Source of the DNA: Pseudomonadota bacterium
Lineage (GTDB): Bacteria; Pseudomonadota; Gammaproteobacteria; Burkholderiales; Rhodocyclaceae
NCBI GenBank assembly: GCA_021811225.1
Contig: JAJZPJ010000033.1
Location: 1 to 17,770 of the forward strand
Length of the DNA: 17,770 nt
Reading direction: 5' to 3'
Below, in pieces: positions 6,108 through 14,728 of this stretch. Numbering within the stretch: position 1 is the stretch's first letter; each line of letters begins with the position of its first letter. A model generated the notes under the pieces. The model worked only from the letters and a program-made list of their open reading frames with translations. It did no database searches and was not told the origin of the DNA. A program made the position numbers and the translations under genes.

Positions 6108-7346
6108 ATGTTCACTCGCAGAATCGCAGCGCTGCTTTTTATTCTCGGTCTCGCCGCGGGGCTCGCGGCGCCGGTCCTGGCCCAGGATCAAGTCAAATCC
6201 GCCACCGTGCGGGCGGAGGTGGGCAAGCCGCTGCAGGCGGCGGTGGCTCTGTTGAAGGGCAGGAAGGCCAAGGCGGCGCTGGCCAAGATCGCCGAGGCGG
6301 ACGCGGTCAAGAACAAGACCCCGTTCGAGGCCTACATGGTCGCCCGCCTGCGCGCCCAGGCCGAGGCGGCCGCGGGCGACGCGGCGGCCGCGGCGCGCGA
6401 CTTCGAGGCGACCGCCGCTTCACCCGCAGCGCCGGCGGCGGAGCGGACGCAGTTCTTAGCCGTCGCCGCCGGCCAGTATTACTCGGCCAGGCAGTATGCC
6501 AAGGCCGTCGAACTCGCCACGCGCTACTTCGCCGCCGGCGGCAAGGACCCCGCGGTGCGCACCATCTACGTCCAGGCGCTGTACCTCGGCAACGATTTCG
6601 CCCAGGCGGCCCGCGAGATTCTGGCCGACGTCGAGGGCGAGCAGCAGGCGGGCAAGACGCCCTCCGAGATGGAACTGCAGATGCTGGCCAACTGCTATCT
6701 GAAAACCAACGACAAGGCCGGCTACGCCCACACCATGGAGAAGCTGGTCGCCTTCCATCCCAAGCGCGACTACTGGTTGAGCGTGGTCTATAGCGTGACC
6801 ACGCGTCCGGGATTTTCCGATCGGCTGACGCTCGATGCGGACCGGCTGAAGCTCGCCACCGGCACCATGCGCGGCGCCGAGGACTACATGGAAGCGGCGC
6901 AACTGGCGTTGCAGGCGGGCTTCCCGATGGAAGCGAAAAAGTTCGTCGATGCCGGCTATGCCGCCGGCCTGCTCGGTACCGGGCCGGACGCCGCGCGCCA
7001 CCAGCGTCTGAGAGCGCTGGTCCAGAAGAACCTCGCCGAAGACCAGCGGACGCTGGGCCAGGGCGATGCCCGGGTGGCCGCCGACAAGGACGGCACGCCT
7101 CTGCTCAACACCGGCCTCAATTACGTCCTGCACGGGCGCGCCGACAAGGGCCTGGCGATGATGGCGCAGGGCATGAGGAAGGGCGGCTTCCGCCACCCCG
7201 ACGACGCCCGTCTGCGCCTGGGCTACGCCTACCAGCTCGCCGGGCAGAAGCAGAAGGCGGTGCAGGTATTCAAGACCGTGCGCGGCGCCGACGGCGCCGC
7301 GGCGCTGGCCCGTCTGTGGGTGATCCGCCTGGGCCAGGGGACCTAG
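6108..7346 (+). CDS. Secreted TPR-type helical repeat protein of the TonB cluster
   Basis: A 412-residue protein starting at the ATG at 6108, preceded by GGGAAG and 17 bases after exbD2. Residues 1-25 are a signal peptide (hydrophobic core, cleavage after VLA), so the product should be periplasmic. The mature part is Ala-rich and helical, with TPR-like helix pairs near 116-144 (AAGQYYSARQYAKAVELATRYF), 151-174, 189-214 and a clear final one at 367-391 (ARLRLGYAYQLAGQKQKAVQVFKTV). No catalytic motif is visible. Repeat proteins of this sort accompany some TonB systems (for instance the TonB2/TtpC cluster of Vibrio) and may stabilise the motor or bridge to a receptor; that role is inference. Its TAG stop shares the palindrome CTAG with the convergent ATPase gene, leaving no intergenic space. 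Confidence 0.85.
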   Translation: MFTRRIAALLFILGLAAGLAAPVLAQDQVKSATVRAEVGKPLQAAVALLKGRKAKAALAKIAEADAVKNKTPFEAYMVARLRAQAEAAAGDAAAAARDFEATAASPAAPAAERTQFLAVAAGQYYSARQYAKAVELATRYFAAGGKDPAVRTIYVQALYLGNDFAQAAREILADVEGEQQAGKTPSEMELQMLANCYLKTNDKAGYAHTMEKLVAFHPKRDYWLSVVYSVTTRPGFSDRLTLDADRLKLATGTMRGAEDYMEAAQLALQAGFPMEAKKFVDAGYAAGLLGTGPDAARHQRLRALVQKNLAEDQRTLGQGDARVAADKDGTPLLNTGLNYVLHGRADKGLAMMAQGMRKGGFRHPDDARLRLGYAYQLAGQKQKAVQVFKTVRGADGAAALARLWVIRLGQGT

Positions 7347-9058
7347 GCCGCGCGTATCCGGTGGTCGGCTCGGGGCACCGCGGCGAGCAGCTTCCGGGTG
7401 TAGGGGTGCTGGGGGCGCAGGTAGATGTCGTCGGAGTTGGCGAATTCCACCACCTCGCCCTGGTTCATCACCATCACCTGGTCCGACATGTATTTCACCA
7501 CGGCCAGGTCGTGCGAGATGAAGATGTAGGACAGGCCGAACTGGTCCTGCAGGTCCTGCAGCAGATTCAGCACCTGCGCCTGGACCGAGACGTCGAGCGC
7601 CGAGACCGATTCGTCGCAGATCAGGATGTCCGGCTTCATCGTCAGGCAGCGGGCGATCGCGATCCGCTGGCGCTGGCCGCCGGAGAACTCGTGCGGGTAG
7701 CGGTGATAGCTGGCTTCGGGCAGTTCCACGCGCGCCAGCAGCTCGCGCACCAGCGCGCCCCGTTCGGCGTCGTTGGCGCCGATGCCGTGGATCGCCAGCG
7801 GTTCGGTCAGGATCTGGCCGACGGTGAAGCGCGGATTCAATGAGGCGTAGGGATTCTGGAAGATGATCTGGATGCGCCGCTTGTAGGCCTTGAATTCGGC
7901 GTTCGGCATCGCCAGGAGGTCGCGCCCCTCGAACAGCGCCACGCCGGCGGTCGCCTGGTGCAGGCGCATCAGGGTGAGCCCGACCGTGGTCTTGCCCGAA
8001 CCGGATTCTCCGACCACGCCCAGCGTCTTGCCGCGCGCGAGCTTGAAGGACACGTCCTGCACCGCCTTGAATTCGCGTTGGCCGAACAGGCCCTGGCGGG
8101 AATAGAAGCTCTTGCCCAGCCCCCGCACTTCGAGAATGATCGGCTCGTTGCCGGCGAGTCCGCGCGCGCGCTCCCCCGGCGCGCCGGGCGGCTTGTCGCT
8201 ACCCATGAAGTCGTCGATCACCGCCAGGCGCTGCGGCCGGTGTTCGAGCGGCGGCCGGCACTGCAGCAGCGCCCGGGTGTAGGCGTCCTGCGGATTGCGG
8301 AACACCGCGTCGGTTGTGCCCTGCTCGCGGATCTCGCCGCTCCTCATCACCACCACGCGGTCGGCGATCTCGCCCACCACCGCCAGATCGTGGCTGATGA
8401 ACAGCACCGACATCCGGTGCCGGTCCTGCAGCGCCGCCAGCAGTTCGAGGATCTGCTTCTGGATCGTGACGTCGAGCGCCGTGGTCGGCTCGTCGGCGAT
8501 CAGCAGGCGCGGATTGCAGGCGATGGCCATGGCGATCATCACCCGCTGCTGCTGCCCGCCGGAGAGCTGGAAGGGGTGGGCCCGGCTCTTGGCGAGCGGA
8601 TCGGGGATGCCCACTTCGTCGAGCAATTCCAGCACCCTGGCCTGGGCCCGGCGCGGCGAGAGCTTGAGATGCAGGCGCAGCACCTCGGCGATCTGGTAGC
8701 CGACGGTGAACACCGGGTTCAAGGAACTCATCGGCTCCTGGAAGATCATCGAAATATCGCGGCCGCGCAGTTCGCGCAGTTCGTCCTGCGCCAGGCCGAC
8801 CAGATCGCGGCCGCCGTAGAGAATCCGGCTGCCCGGGAGCACCGTGGCGTTCTCCGGCGGCAAGAGGCCCAGGATCGCCAGCGAGGTCACCGACTTGCCG
8901 CTGCCGGACTCGCCGACCAGGGCGACCGTGCTGTTCTCCGGTATGTCGAAGCTCACGCCCTTGACCGCCTCGAAACCCGGCTGACGGCGGTCTACGCGGA
9001 AGGAGACGCGCAGGTCGCGCACGGCGAGCAGGGGCTTGGTTTCCATCTGGGGACTCAT
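7343..9058 (-). CDS. Oligopeptide ABC transporter, two ATPase domains in one protein
   Basis: Cytoplasmic ATPase of the second importer, 571 residues, carrying both nucleotide-binding domains that Dpp/Opp systems split into D and F subunits; YejF is the E. coli example of this design. Domain 1 has Walker A GESGSGKS (49-56), Q-loop FQEP (106-109), signature LSGGQQQR (165-172), Walker B LLIADEP (185-191) and H-loop H223. Domain 2 has Walker A GESGSGKT (350-357), FQNP (400-403), FSGGQRQR (458-465), ILICDES (478-484) and H516. Both sites therefore look catalytic. A polar linker lies at about 270-305. The ATG at 9058 overlaps the preceding permease stop (ATGA) and no separate ribosome-binding site is seen. 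It could also serve the neighbouring dppABC, which shows no ATPase in view. Confidence 0.92.
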   Translation of the reverse strand: MSPQMETKPLLAVRDLRVSFRVDRRQPGFEAVKGVSFDIPENSTVALVGESGSGKSVTSLAILGLLPPENATVLPGSRILYGGRDLVGLAQDELRELRGRDISMIFQEPMSSLNPVFTVGYQIAEVLRLHLKLSPRRAQARVLELLDEVGIPDPLAKSRAHPFQLSGGQQQRVMIAMAIACNPRLLIADEPTTALDVTIQKQILELLAALQDRHRMSVLFISHDLAVVGEIADRVVVMRSGEIREQGTTDAVFRNPQDAYTRALLQCRPPLEHRPQRLAVIDDFMGSDKPPGAPGERARGLAGNEPIILEVRGLGKSFYSRQGLFGQREFKAVQDVSFKLARGKTLGVVGESGSGKTTVGLTLMRLHQATAGVALFEGRDLLAMPNAEFKAYKRRIQIIFQNPYASLNPRFTVGQILTEPLAIHGIGANDAERGALVRELLARVELPEASYHRYPHEFSGGQRQRIAIARCLTMKPDILICDESVSALDVSVQAQVLNLLQDLQDQFGLSYIFISHDLAVVKYMSDQVMVMNQGEVVEFANSDDIYLRPQHPYTRKLLAAVPRADHRIRAA

Positions 9059-10161
9059 TTCAGTTTCGGATCGAGCGCGTCGCGCAGCGCATCGGTGAAC
9101 ACCGAGAAGGCGGTGACCAGCACCGCCATCGCCGTCGTGGCCGCGACCAACTGCCACCACTTGCCCAGGATCAGTTCGTTCTGCGCCTCGTTCAGCATGC
9201 TGCCCCAGGAGGCGACGCCGACCGGCACGCCGAAGCCCAGGAAGCTCAGGATGACCTCGGACTTGATGAAGGCGACGGTGAGGATGGACAACTGCACCAG
9301 CGCCACGTGGCTGACGTTGGGGAAGATGTGCCGGAACATCCGGCTGGCGTGGCTCGCGCCGATGGCGTCGGCGGCCAGCACGTACTCGCGCTGCTTGTGT
9401 TTCAGGTATTCGGCGCGGATCAGCCGATAGACGCCGGTCCAGCCGGTGAGCCCGAGGATCAGCACGATGGTCAAGACGCCCTTCTGGTGCAGCACCGCGG
9501 CCACCGCCAGGATCAGCAGCAGATAGGGCACCGAGGTGAATACGCTGTAGAACCAGTTGAAGCAGTCATCCACCCAGCCGCCGTAGTAACCCGAGATTGC
9601 CCCGAAAAGCGTGCCCAGCAAGGTCGCCAGGAACGCCGCGGTGAGGCCGACGACGATCGAGGTCTCCGAGCCCTTGATGGTCTTCTGGACGATGTCGTGG
9701 CCCCACTTGTCGGCGCCGAAGGGCAGGGTGGCGCGCTTCTTCGCCACGCCGGCGTCGGGCTCGGCGCGCAACTTCGCGCGCAGTTTCGTGATGTCCCCGG
9801 CGAGCGGGTCCTGGATGCCGTAATAGTCGATGCCGCCCTGGCCGGCGGCGCGCTCGGCGCGCAGTCGTTTCAGCAGGGGGCCGAGCGGATCGCGCGGGTT
9901 CTCTGCGGGCGGCGCCGGCGGTACCTTGATGCGCGGAGCGTCGCGCTGCGCCGCCGTTTCCGCGCCGAGGAAGGAGGGCGGCGCGTAGCTGACGCCGACC
10001 TCCGCGTCCCAATGCCTGGCGATCACGCCGGTGGCCGAGAGCAGCAGCGAGACCAGATAGAGCGCCACGATGGCCAGCGCGACCATCGCCACCCGGTCGG
10101 CGCGCAGGCGGCGCCAGGCCAGCGCCCAGAGCCCGGGCGAGTGTCGGACGGCGTCGTTCAT
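9055..10161 (-). CDS. Oligopeptide ABC transporter permease, DppC/YejE type, with extra periplasmic loop
   Basis: Second permease of the downstream importer, 368 residues, noticeably longer than a typical DppC of about 300. Membrane span 1 is at about 24-46. The family motif, here FGADKWGHDI, appears only at 148-157, because a segment of about 70-80 residues has been inserted between (about 66-147; rich in Pro and charge, for example KVPPAPPAENPRDP). Further spans run from about 168 to 352, with the EAA-loop region near 258-290 (REYVLAADAIGAS) and FLGFGVPVGVASWG at 307-320. The C-terminus TDALRDALDPKLK is classic. Start and stop both overlap the neighbouring genes by ATGA. The insertion sits where the periplasmic face should be, so it may contact the binding proteins. 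Confidence 0.92.
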   Translation of the reverse strand: MNDAVRHSPGLWALAWRRLRADRVAMVALAIVALYLVSLLLSATGVIARHWDAEVGVSYAPPSFLGAETAAQRDAPRIKVPPAPPAENPRDPLGPLLKRLRAERAAGQGGIDYYGIQDPLAGDITKLRAKLRAEPDAGVAKKRATLPFGADKWGHDIVQKTIKGSETSIVVGLTAAFLATLLGTLFGAISGYYGGWVDDCFNWFYSVFTSVPYLLLILAVAAVLHQKGVLTIVLILGLTGWTGVYRLIRAEYLKHKQREYVLAADAIGASHASRMFRHIFPNVSHVALVQLSILTVAFIKSEVILSFLGFGVPVGVASWGSMLNEAQNELILGKWWQLVAATTAMAVLVTAFSVFTDALRDALDPKLK

Positions 10162-11096
10162 TTGAGCTGCACGCGCGGATCGATCGCCTGGTACAGCAGA
10201 TCGGCGAGCAGGTTGAAGATCATGGTGGCGGCGGCGACATAGACGGTGATCGCCTTGATCACCGGGAAGTCGGAGCGCTCGACCGCGAGGATCACTTCGC
10301 GGCCGATGCCCGGGATCGAGAAGAAGCGCTCGATCAGGAACTCGCCGATCAGGAGCGAGGGCAGATTGGACATGACGTAGGTGACGATCGGAATGGCGGC
10401 GTTGCGCAGCACATGCACCCAGAGGATGCGCGGCTCGGACAGCCCCTTGGAGCGGGCGGTGCGGACGTAGTCCTGGTTGATCTCGTCGAGGAAGAAGGTG
10501 CGGAACAGGCGCAGATCGGGCGCGATGCTGACCACCAGTCCGATCAGGATGGGCAGCGCCGAGTAGCGGAACAGGTTGTCGAAGAAGTGATCGCCCCAGC
10601 CCTGCACCGGAAACAGCCCCATCTTGTAGGCCAGCCAGTACTGGAAGACGATGATGTAGACCAGGATGCTGATCGACATGCCGACGGTGCAGGCGATCAT
10701 CACCATGCGGTCGGTGAGCGAGCCGCGCACGTAGGCCACGGCCAGCGCCAGACCGATGGCGATGACGGTCTCCATGACGGTGAGCGGCACCAGCACCGTC
10801 AGGGAAGGACCCAGGCGCGTTGCCAGCACGTGCGAGACGGTCTCGCCGGTGCTCCAGCTGGCGCCGAAATTGAAGCTGGCGATCTGCTTGAGGAAGATCC
10901 ACAGCTGCACGTAGTAGGGCTGGTCGATGCCCAGTTGCGCGCGGATGTTGGCGATCTGCTGGGGATTGGACATCTTGCCCGCCAGGATGTAGGCGGGATC
11001 GCCGCCCACCCAGTTGAACAGCACGAACACCAGCAGCACCACCCCCAGCAGGGTGGGCAGCATCTGCCAGAGCCGGCGGACGATGTAGGCGGTCAT
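10158..11096 (-). CDS. Oligopeptide ABC transporter permease, DppB/YejB type
   Basis: First permease of the second importer, 312 residues. It opens with MTAYIVRRLWQMLPTLLGVV, a typical DppB-like first membrane span (about 9-31). A periplasmic stretch follows (about 40-95), then spans from about 96 onward. The EAA loop is at about 207-238 (NQDYVRTARSKGLS ... VLRNAAIPIV), and FFSIPGIGREVILAVERSDFP lies at 258-278. The start at 11096 overlaps the stop of the binding-protein gene (ATGA), and its own stop overlaps the next permease start (ATGA). The sequence is clearly distinct from the dppB at 833-1843, so this is not a recent duplication of that importer. Confidence 0.94.
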   Translation of the reverse strand: MTAYIVRRLWQMLPTLLGVVLLVFVLFNWVGGDPAYILAGKMSNPQQIANIRAQLGIDQPYYVQLWIFLKQIASFNFGASWSTGETVSHVLATRLGPSLTVLVPLTVMETVIAIGLALAVAYVRGSLTDRMVMIACTVGMSISILVYIIVFQYWLAYKMGLFPVQGWGDHFFDNLFRYSALPILIGLVVSIAPDLRLFRTFFLDEINQDYVRTARSKGLSEPRILWVHVLRNAAIPIVTYVMSNLPSLLIGEFLIERFFSIPGIGREVILAVERSDFPVIKAITVYVAAATMIFNLLADLLYQAIDPRVQLK

Positions 11097-12901
11097 GGCG
11101 TGCTGCTCCGATCCCTCTTGGGCTTGGTCATGTCGAAATACAGCCACTCGCAATGCAGGATCGGGTGCTTCTTGTAGCCGATCACGTCGGGCTGGGCGAG
11201 CATGTTGCGGTAGCGCGCGTAGCCGATCAGGATCGGCGCATCGACTTCCAGAATGCGCGCCATCTGGTGGTAGAGGCGGTCGCGCTCGGGGCCGTCGGGC
11301 AGCCTTTGCGATGCTTCGTAGCGCCGGTCGTAGGCGGGAATCTCGGTGCAGCCGTTGTTGTTCTGGTGGATGTTCGGGCCGTAGAACAGCTGCATGAAGT
11401 TGTCGCCGTCGGGATAGTCGGCGATCCAGGGCGAGGTGCGCATCTGCAGATGGCATTCCTTCTCGGCCTTGAGGATGTCGGGGAACTGCATCAGGTTGCT
11501 CGCCATGCGGATGCCGATGGAATCGAAGGTCTTCTTCCACATCTCCGACTCCTGCGTGCCGTTGGAGTCGGTGCGCGCGGTGTAGGTGATGGTCAGCGGC
11601 TTGCCGTCGGGAAGCGTGCGGTAGCCGTCGGCGCCGCGCCGGTAGCCGTAGCGGTCGAGCAGGGCGTTGGCCAGGCGCGGGTGATAGTGAACCGAACTCA
11701 CGTAGTCCGGGTCGTAGCCGACGACGCCGGGCGGTATCGGGTATTGCAGCGGCACCGCTTCGCCGTTCCAGACCACGTTGATCTCTTCCTGCACGTCGTA
11801 GGCCATCGCGATGGCGCGGCGCAGCGCGATCTTCGCCGGCGACAGGCCGCCGACCACCGGGTCCTGCATGTTCCAGTAGTAGTAGCTGATCTCCGGGTCG
11901 ATGATGCGCGACAGCCGTATGCCCTTGGCCGCCAGCTCGGGCCTCAGGTGGCCGTCCACCAGCGCCTTGGGCGCCAGCGGCCCCTCCAGTTCGAGCAGAT
12001 CGATCTGCCGGTCGAGGAAGGCCAGCCAGCGCGACTGGTCCTCGACCATGATGCGGATGTCGACCTTGCCGATCTGCGGCATGCGCTTGCCACGCATCGC
12101 GGCGACGATGGCCCGGTCCCCTGGGTCGGAGCCGGCCTTGAAGTTCCAGATGAAGCCGCGATAGCCCGGGTTGGCGGTCAGCACGATGCGCGAGCCGCGC
12201 ACCCACTTCGAGAGCAGGTAGGCGCCGGTGCCGACCGGGTGGGCCATCACCTGACCCGAGGCGTCGCGGTACTTTTCGATCACCTCGCGCGCCACCGCGC
12301 TGGTCGGCTCGTGCGCCAGGATCATGCCCAGGTTGTAGTCGGGATGCTTGAGGTGGATGCGCAGCGTGTACCGATCGACCAGCTCGAAGCCGGGGATCGG
12401 CGCGTCGTAATCGAAGTGGCCGGTCTCCCGCGCGCGGGCGGCGGCCTCGTCGAAGCCCACCACCTTGCCCTCGAACAGCCAGCTGTGCGGCGAAGCGAGC
12501 TTGGGATCGAGCAGGCGCTCGAAGGAATAGACGTAGTCGGCCATGGTCAGCTCGCGCGGCTTGCCGCCGAAGGCCGGGTCGGGCGAAAAATAGATGCCGC
12601 GCTTCAGATGGATGGTGTAGGTCTTGCCGCCGTCCGTGATCTCGGGCAGGGCGACGGCGGTCTGCGGCACCAGCTTGGCCGGGCGGGCGAGGTAGTCGTA
12701 GGTGTAGAGCGTCTCGAAGATCGACTGGATCACTTCCGCCGAATAAAGGTCGCGGGTGACCGCCGGGTCGAAGCCGGTCTCCGGGGCGACGAAGGCGTAG
12801 TGCAGCACCTTGTCCGGGTCGGCGGCGTGGGCCGCCGGCCACGGAGCCAGGCTCAGAAAACCTGCGCAGACCAGGGCGAGCAGCCAATTGAAGCGGCGCA
12901 T
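11093..12901 (-). CDS. Extracellular solute-binding protein family 5 (peptide binding), copy 1
   Basis: Periplasmic binding protein of 602 residues with a signal peptide at 1-26 (cleavage after AHA). The mature protein has the family 5 architecture: an N-terminal lobe with LVPQTAVALPEITDGGKTYTIHLKRG, a HPVGTGAYLLSKWVRGSRIVL segment, and the ALRRAIAMAYDV helix common to the family. It is closely related to the protein encoded just upstream (12901-14721) and much less so to DppA; about 600 residues is larger than DppA and near YejA size. Start and upstream stop overlap as TGATG and its own stop overlaps the permease start as ATGA. The ligand is probably a peptide or peptide-like compound, but no residue I can read fixes it. 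Confidence 0.9.
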   Translation of the reverse strand: MRRFNWLLALVCAGFLSLAPWPAAHAADPDKVLHYAFVAPETGFDPAVTRDLYSAEVIQSIFETLYTYDYLARPAKLVPQTAVALPEITDGGKTYTIHLKRGIYFSPDPAFGGKPRELTMADYVYSFERLLDPKLASPHSWLFEGKVVGFDEAAARARETGHFDYDAPIPGFELVDRYTLRIHLKHPDYNLGMILAHEPTSAVAREVIEKYRDASGQVMAHPVGTGAYLLSKWVRGSRIVLTANPGYRGFIWNFKAGSDPGDRAIVAAMRGKRMPQIGKVDIRIMVEDQSRWLAFLDRQIDLLELEGPLAPKALVDGHLRPELAAKGIRLSRIIDPEISYYYWNMQDPVVGGLSPAKIALRRAIAMAYDVQEEINVVWNGEAVPLQYPIPPGVVGYDPDYVSSVHYHPRLANALLDRYGYRRGADGYRTLPDGKPLTITYTARTDSNGTQESEMWKKTFDSIGIRMASNLMQFPDILKAEKECHLQMRTSPWIADYPDGDNFMQLFYGPNIHQNNNGCTEIPAYDRRYEASQRLPDGPERDRLYHQMARILEVDAPILIGYARYRNMLAQPDVIGYKKHPILHCEWLYFDMTKPKRDRSSTP

Positions 12902-14721
12902 CAGTGCTTCACCACGTCGAGATACTGCCAGTCGGATTCCATGATCGGGTGTCGCTTGAAGCCTTCCACCCAGGGCCGCACCAGCCAGTTGCTCACCGGC
13001 GAGACGCCCAGTATCCAGGGGGTGTCGGCCTCCTCCTGCCGGTTCATCTCGATCACCAGGGCATTCCTCGCCGGCCCCGGCGGCGTCGCGAGGAATTTGC
13101 GGTAGAGGGCGTCATAGGCCTTCGACTCATAGCAGCTGTTGTTGCCCTGACCGATGTTCGGGCCGTAGAGCAGTTGCAGGAAATTCTCCGCCTCCGGGTA
13201 ATCGGCCTGCCATGCGGATTGCCACATCGCGAGCTTGCACTGGGTGGCCGCTTTCAGGTTGTCGGCGAAGTTGCTCACCGTGATGTTGAGGCGGATGCCG
13301 ATCTTGTCCAGACCGCGCTTCCACAGCTCGCCGTACTGGCGCGACAGCGAGTCGGGTTCCTGGGTGAGGTGCACCACCAGCGGCTTGCCGTCGGGAAGCC
13401 TGCGGTAGCCGTCGGCGCCGCGCTTGTAGCCGAAGTGATCGAGCAGGCGGTTGGCCAGATCGCGATCGTAGGGGATGCTGCTGCGGTAGTTCGGGTCGTG
13501 CCCGACCACGCCCTCGGGCACGATCATCTCGGCCTGGGTCGCCTGGTTCTGGCGGATCAGCGTGATCTCCTTGTCGATATCGTAGGACATCGCGATGGCC
13601 CGGCGCAGCGCGATCTTCGCCGGACTGTCGCCGCCCAGCACCGGGTCGCGCATGTTGAACAGGGTGTAGGTGATCGCGGGCAGCACCTGGCGATACAGGC
13701 GGATGCCCTGCTTGGCAAACGCGGGCTTCAGACGGTCGCCGTCCATGACGATGGGCGCGGCGCTCTGCGGCAAGCCGACGAGATCCAGTTGGCCGCCCTC
13801 GAAGGCCAGCCAGCGCGACTGGTCCTCCTCGATGATGCTGATCTCGACCCGTCCCACCTGGGGCATGTGCTTGCCGCGCATTTCGCGCACCAGCTGGTCG
13901 TCCCAGGCGCTGCCGGTGGACTTGAAATTCCAGATATAGCCGCGGTAGTCGGGATTGGCGGTGAGCACGATCTTGCTGCGCGGTACGTATTGGCTGAGCT
14001 GATAGGGACCGGTGCCGACCGGATGGGCGCCGCTCTGGGCGCCGTATTCCGTGATCACCTCGCGCGCCACCGCGGCCAGCGCCGGGTAGGCGACGGCATA
14101 GAGGAAGTTGAAATCGGGATGGGTCAGTTGCACCTTCAGGGTGTAGCGGTCGGGCGCGCTGAGTCCCGCCACCGGCGCATCGTAATCGAAGTGCCCGGTC
14201 TTCCTGGCACGGGCGACCAGCGCGTCCAGGCCGACGATCCTGCCGGAGAGCAGGTAGGCCGAGGGCGAATGGATCGCCGGATCGAGCAGCCGCTCGAAGG
14301 TGTAGACGTAGTCCTGCGCCGTCAGCTCGCGGCGCTGTCCCTTGAAGGCCGGGTCGGGGGTGAAGTAAATCCCCTTCTTGACGTGGAAGATGTAGGTCTT
14401 GCCGCCGTCCTCCACTTCCGGCATGGCGGTCGCGGTCAGGGGTACGAGCTCGGCCGGGCGGGCGAGATAGTCGTAGGTGAGCAGGGGCTCGAAGATCGAC
14501 TCGGCGACCCAGATCGAGTAGGCGTTGTAGGTGCGGGCGATGTCGAAGCCGTCGTCGGCGGCGACGAATGCGGCGTGGATGACCTTGTGCGGGTCGGCCG
14601 GGCTGGTGGCCGTGTTTGGCCCGGCCCAAGCCGTCTGCCCCGCGGTCACGGCGATGAATAGGACAGAGATGGTGGCGCCGGCTGCAATCCATTCCCGCCA
14701 GCCGCCCTTGCGCAATACCAT
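12901..14721 (-). CDS. Extracellular solute-binding protein family 5 (peptide binding), copy 2
   Basis: First gene of the five-gene importer operon, 606 residues from the ATG at 14721. That start has GAGG seven bases upstream and gives a signal peptide (about 1-33, ending TAWA); in-frame ATG 14736 or TTG 14739 have no ribosome-binding site. It matches copy 1 along its whole length with shared blocks such as QDYVYTFERLLDPAI/ADYVYSFERLLDPKL, EDQSRWLAF, TANP-YRG-IWNFK, KIALRRAIAM-YD and RRGADGYR-LPDGKPL. The C-terminal segments also correspond (YGPNIGQGNNSC against YGPNIHQNNNGC). The two are therefore tandem paralogues sharing one permease pair and may widen the substrate range. The stop overlaps the next start as TGATG. 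Confidence 0.9.
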   Translation of the reverse strand: MVLRKGGWREWIAAGATISVLFIAVTAGQTAWAGPNTATSPADPHKVIHAAFVAADDGFDIARTYNAYSIWVAESIFEPLLTYDYLARPAELVPLTATAMPEVEDGGKTYIFHVKKGIYFTPDPAFKGQRRELTAQDYVYTFERLLDPAIHSPSAYLLSGRIVGLDALVARARKTGHFDYDAPVAGLSAPDRYTLKVQLTHPDFNFLYAVAYPALAAVAREVITEYGAQSGAHPVGTGPYQLSQYVPRSKIVLTANPDYRGYIWNFKSTGSAWDDQLVREMRGKHMPQVGRVEISIIEEDQSRWLAFEGGQLDLVGLPQSAAPIVMDGDRLKPAFAKQGIRLYRQVLPAITYTLFNMRDPVLGGDSPAKIALRRAIAMSYDIDKEITLIRQNQATQAEMIVPEGVVGHDPNYRSSIPYDRDLANRLLDHFGYKRGADGYRRLPDGKPLVVHLTQEPDSLSRQYGELWKRGLDKIGIRLNITVSNFADNLKAATQCKLAMWQSAWQADYPEAENFLQLLYGPNIGQGNNSCYESKAYDALYRKFLATPPGPARNALVIEMNRQEEADTPWILGVSPVSNWLVRPWVEGFKRHPIMESDWQYLDVVKH

Positions 14722-14728
14722 CGACCAT

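Noticed and set aside
7343..9160. Longer N-terminus for the fused ATPase starting at 9160.
   Set aside because: The extra residues overlap the permease coding sequence in another frame; the ATG at 9058 overlaps the permease stop as in the other junctions.
11153..14661. Long plus-strand open frames opposite the two binding-protein genes.
   Set aside because: Both are antisense shadows; the minus-strand products have signal peptides, family motifs and coupled starts.
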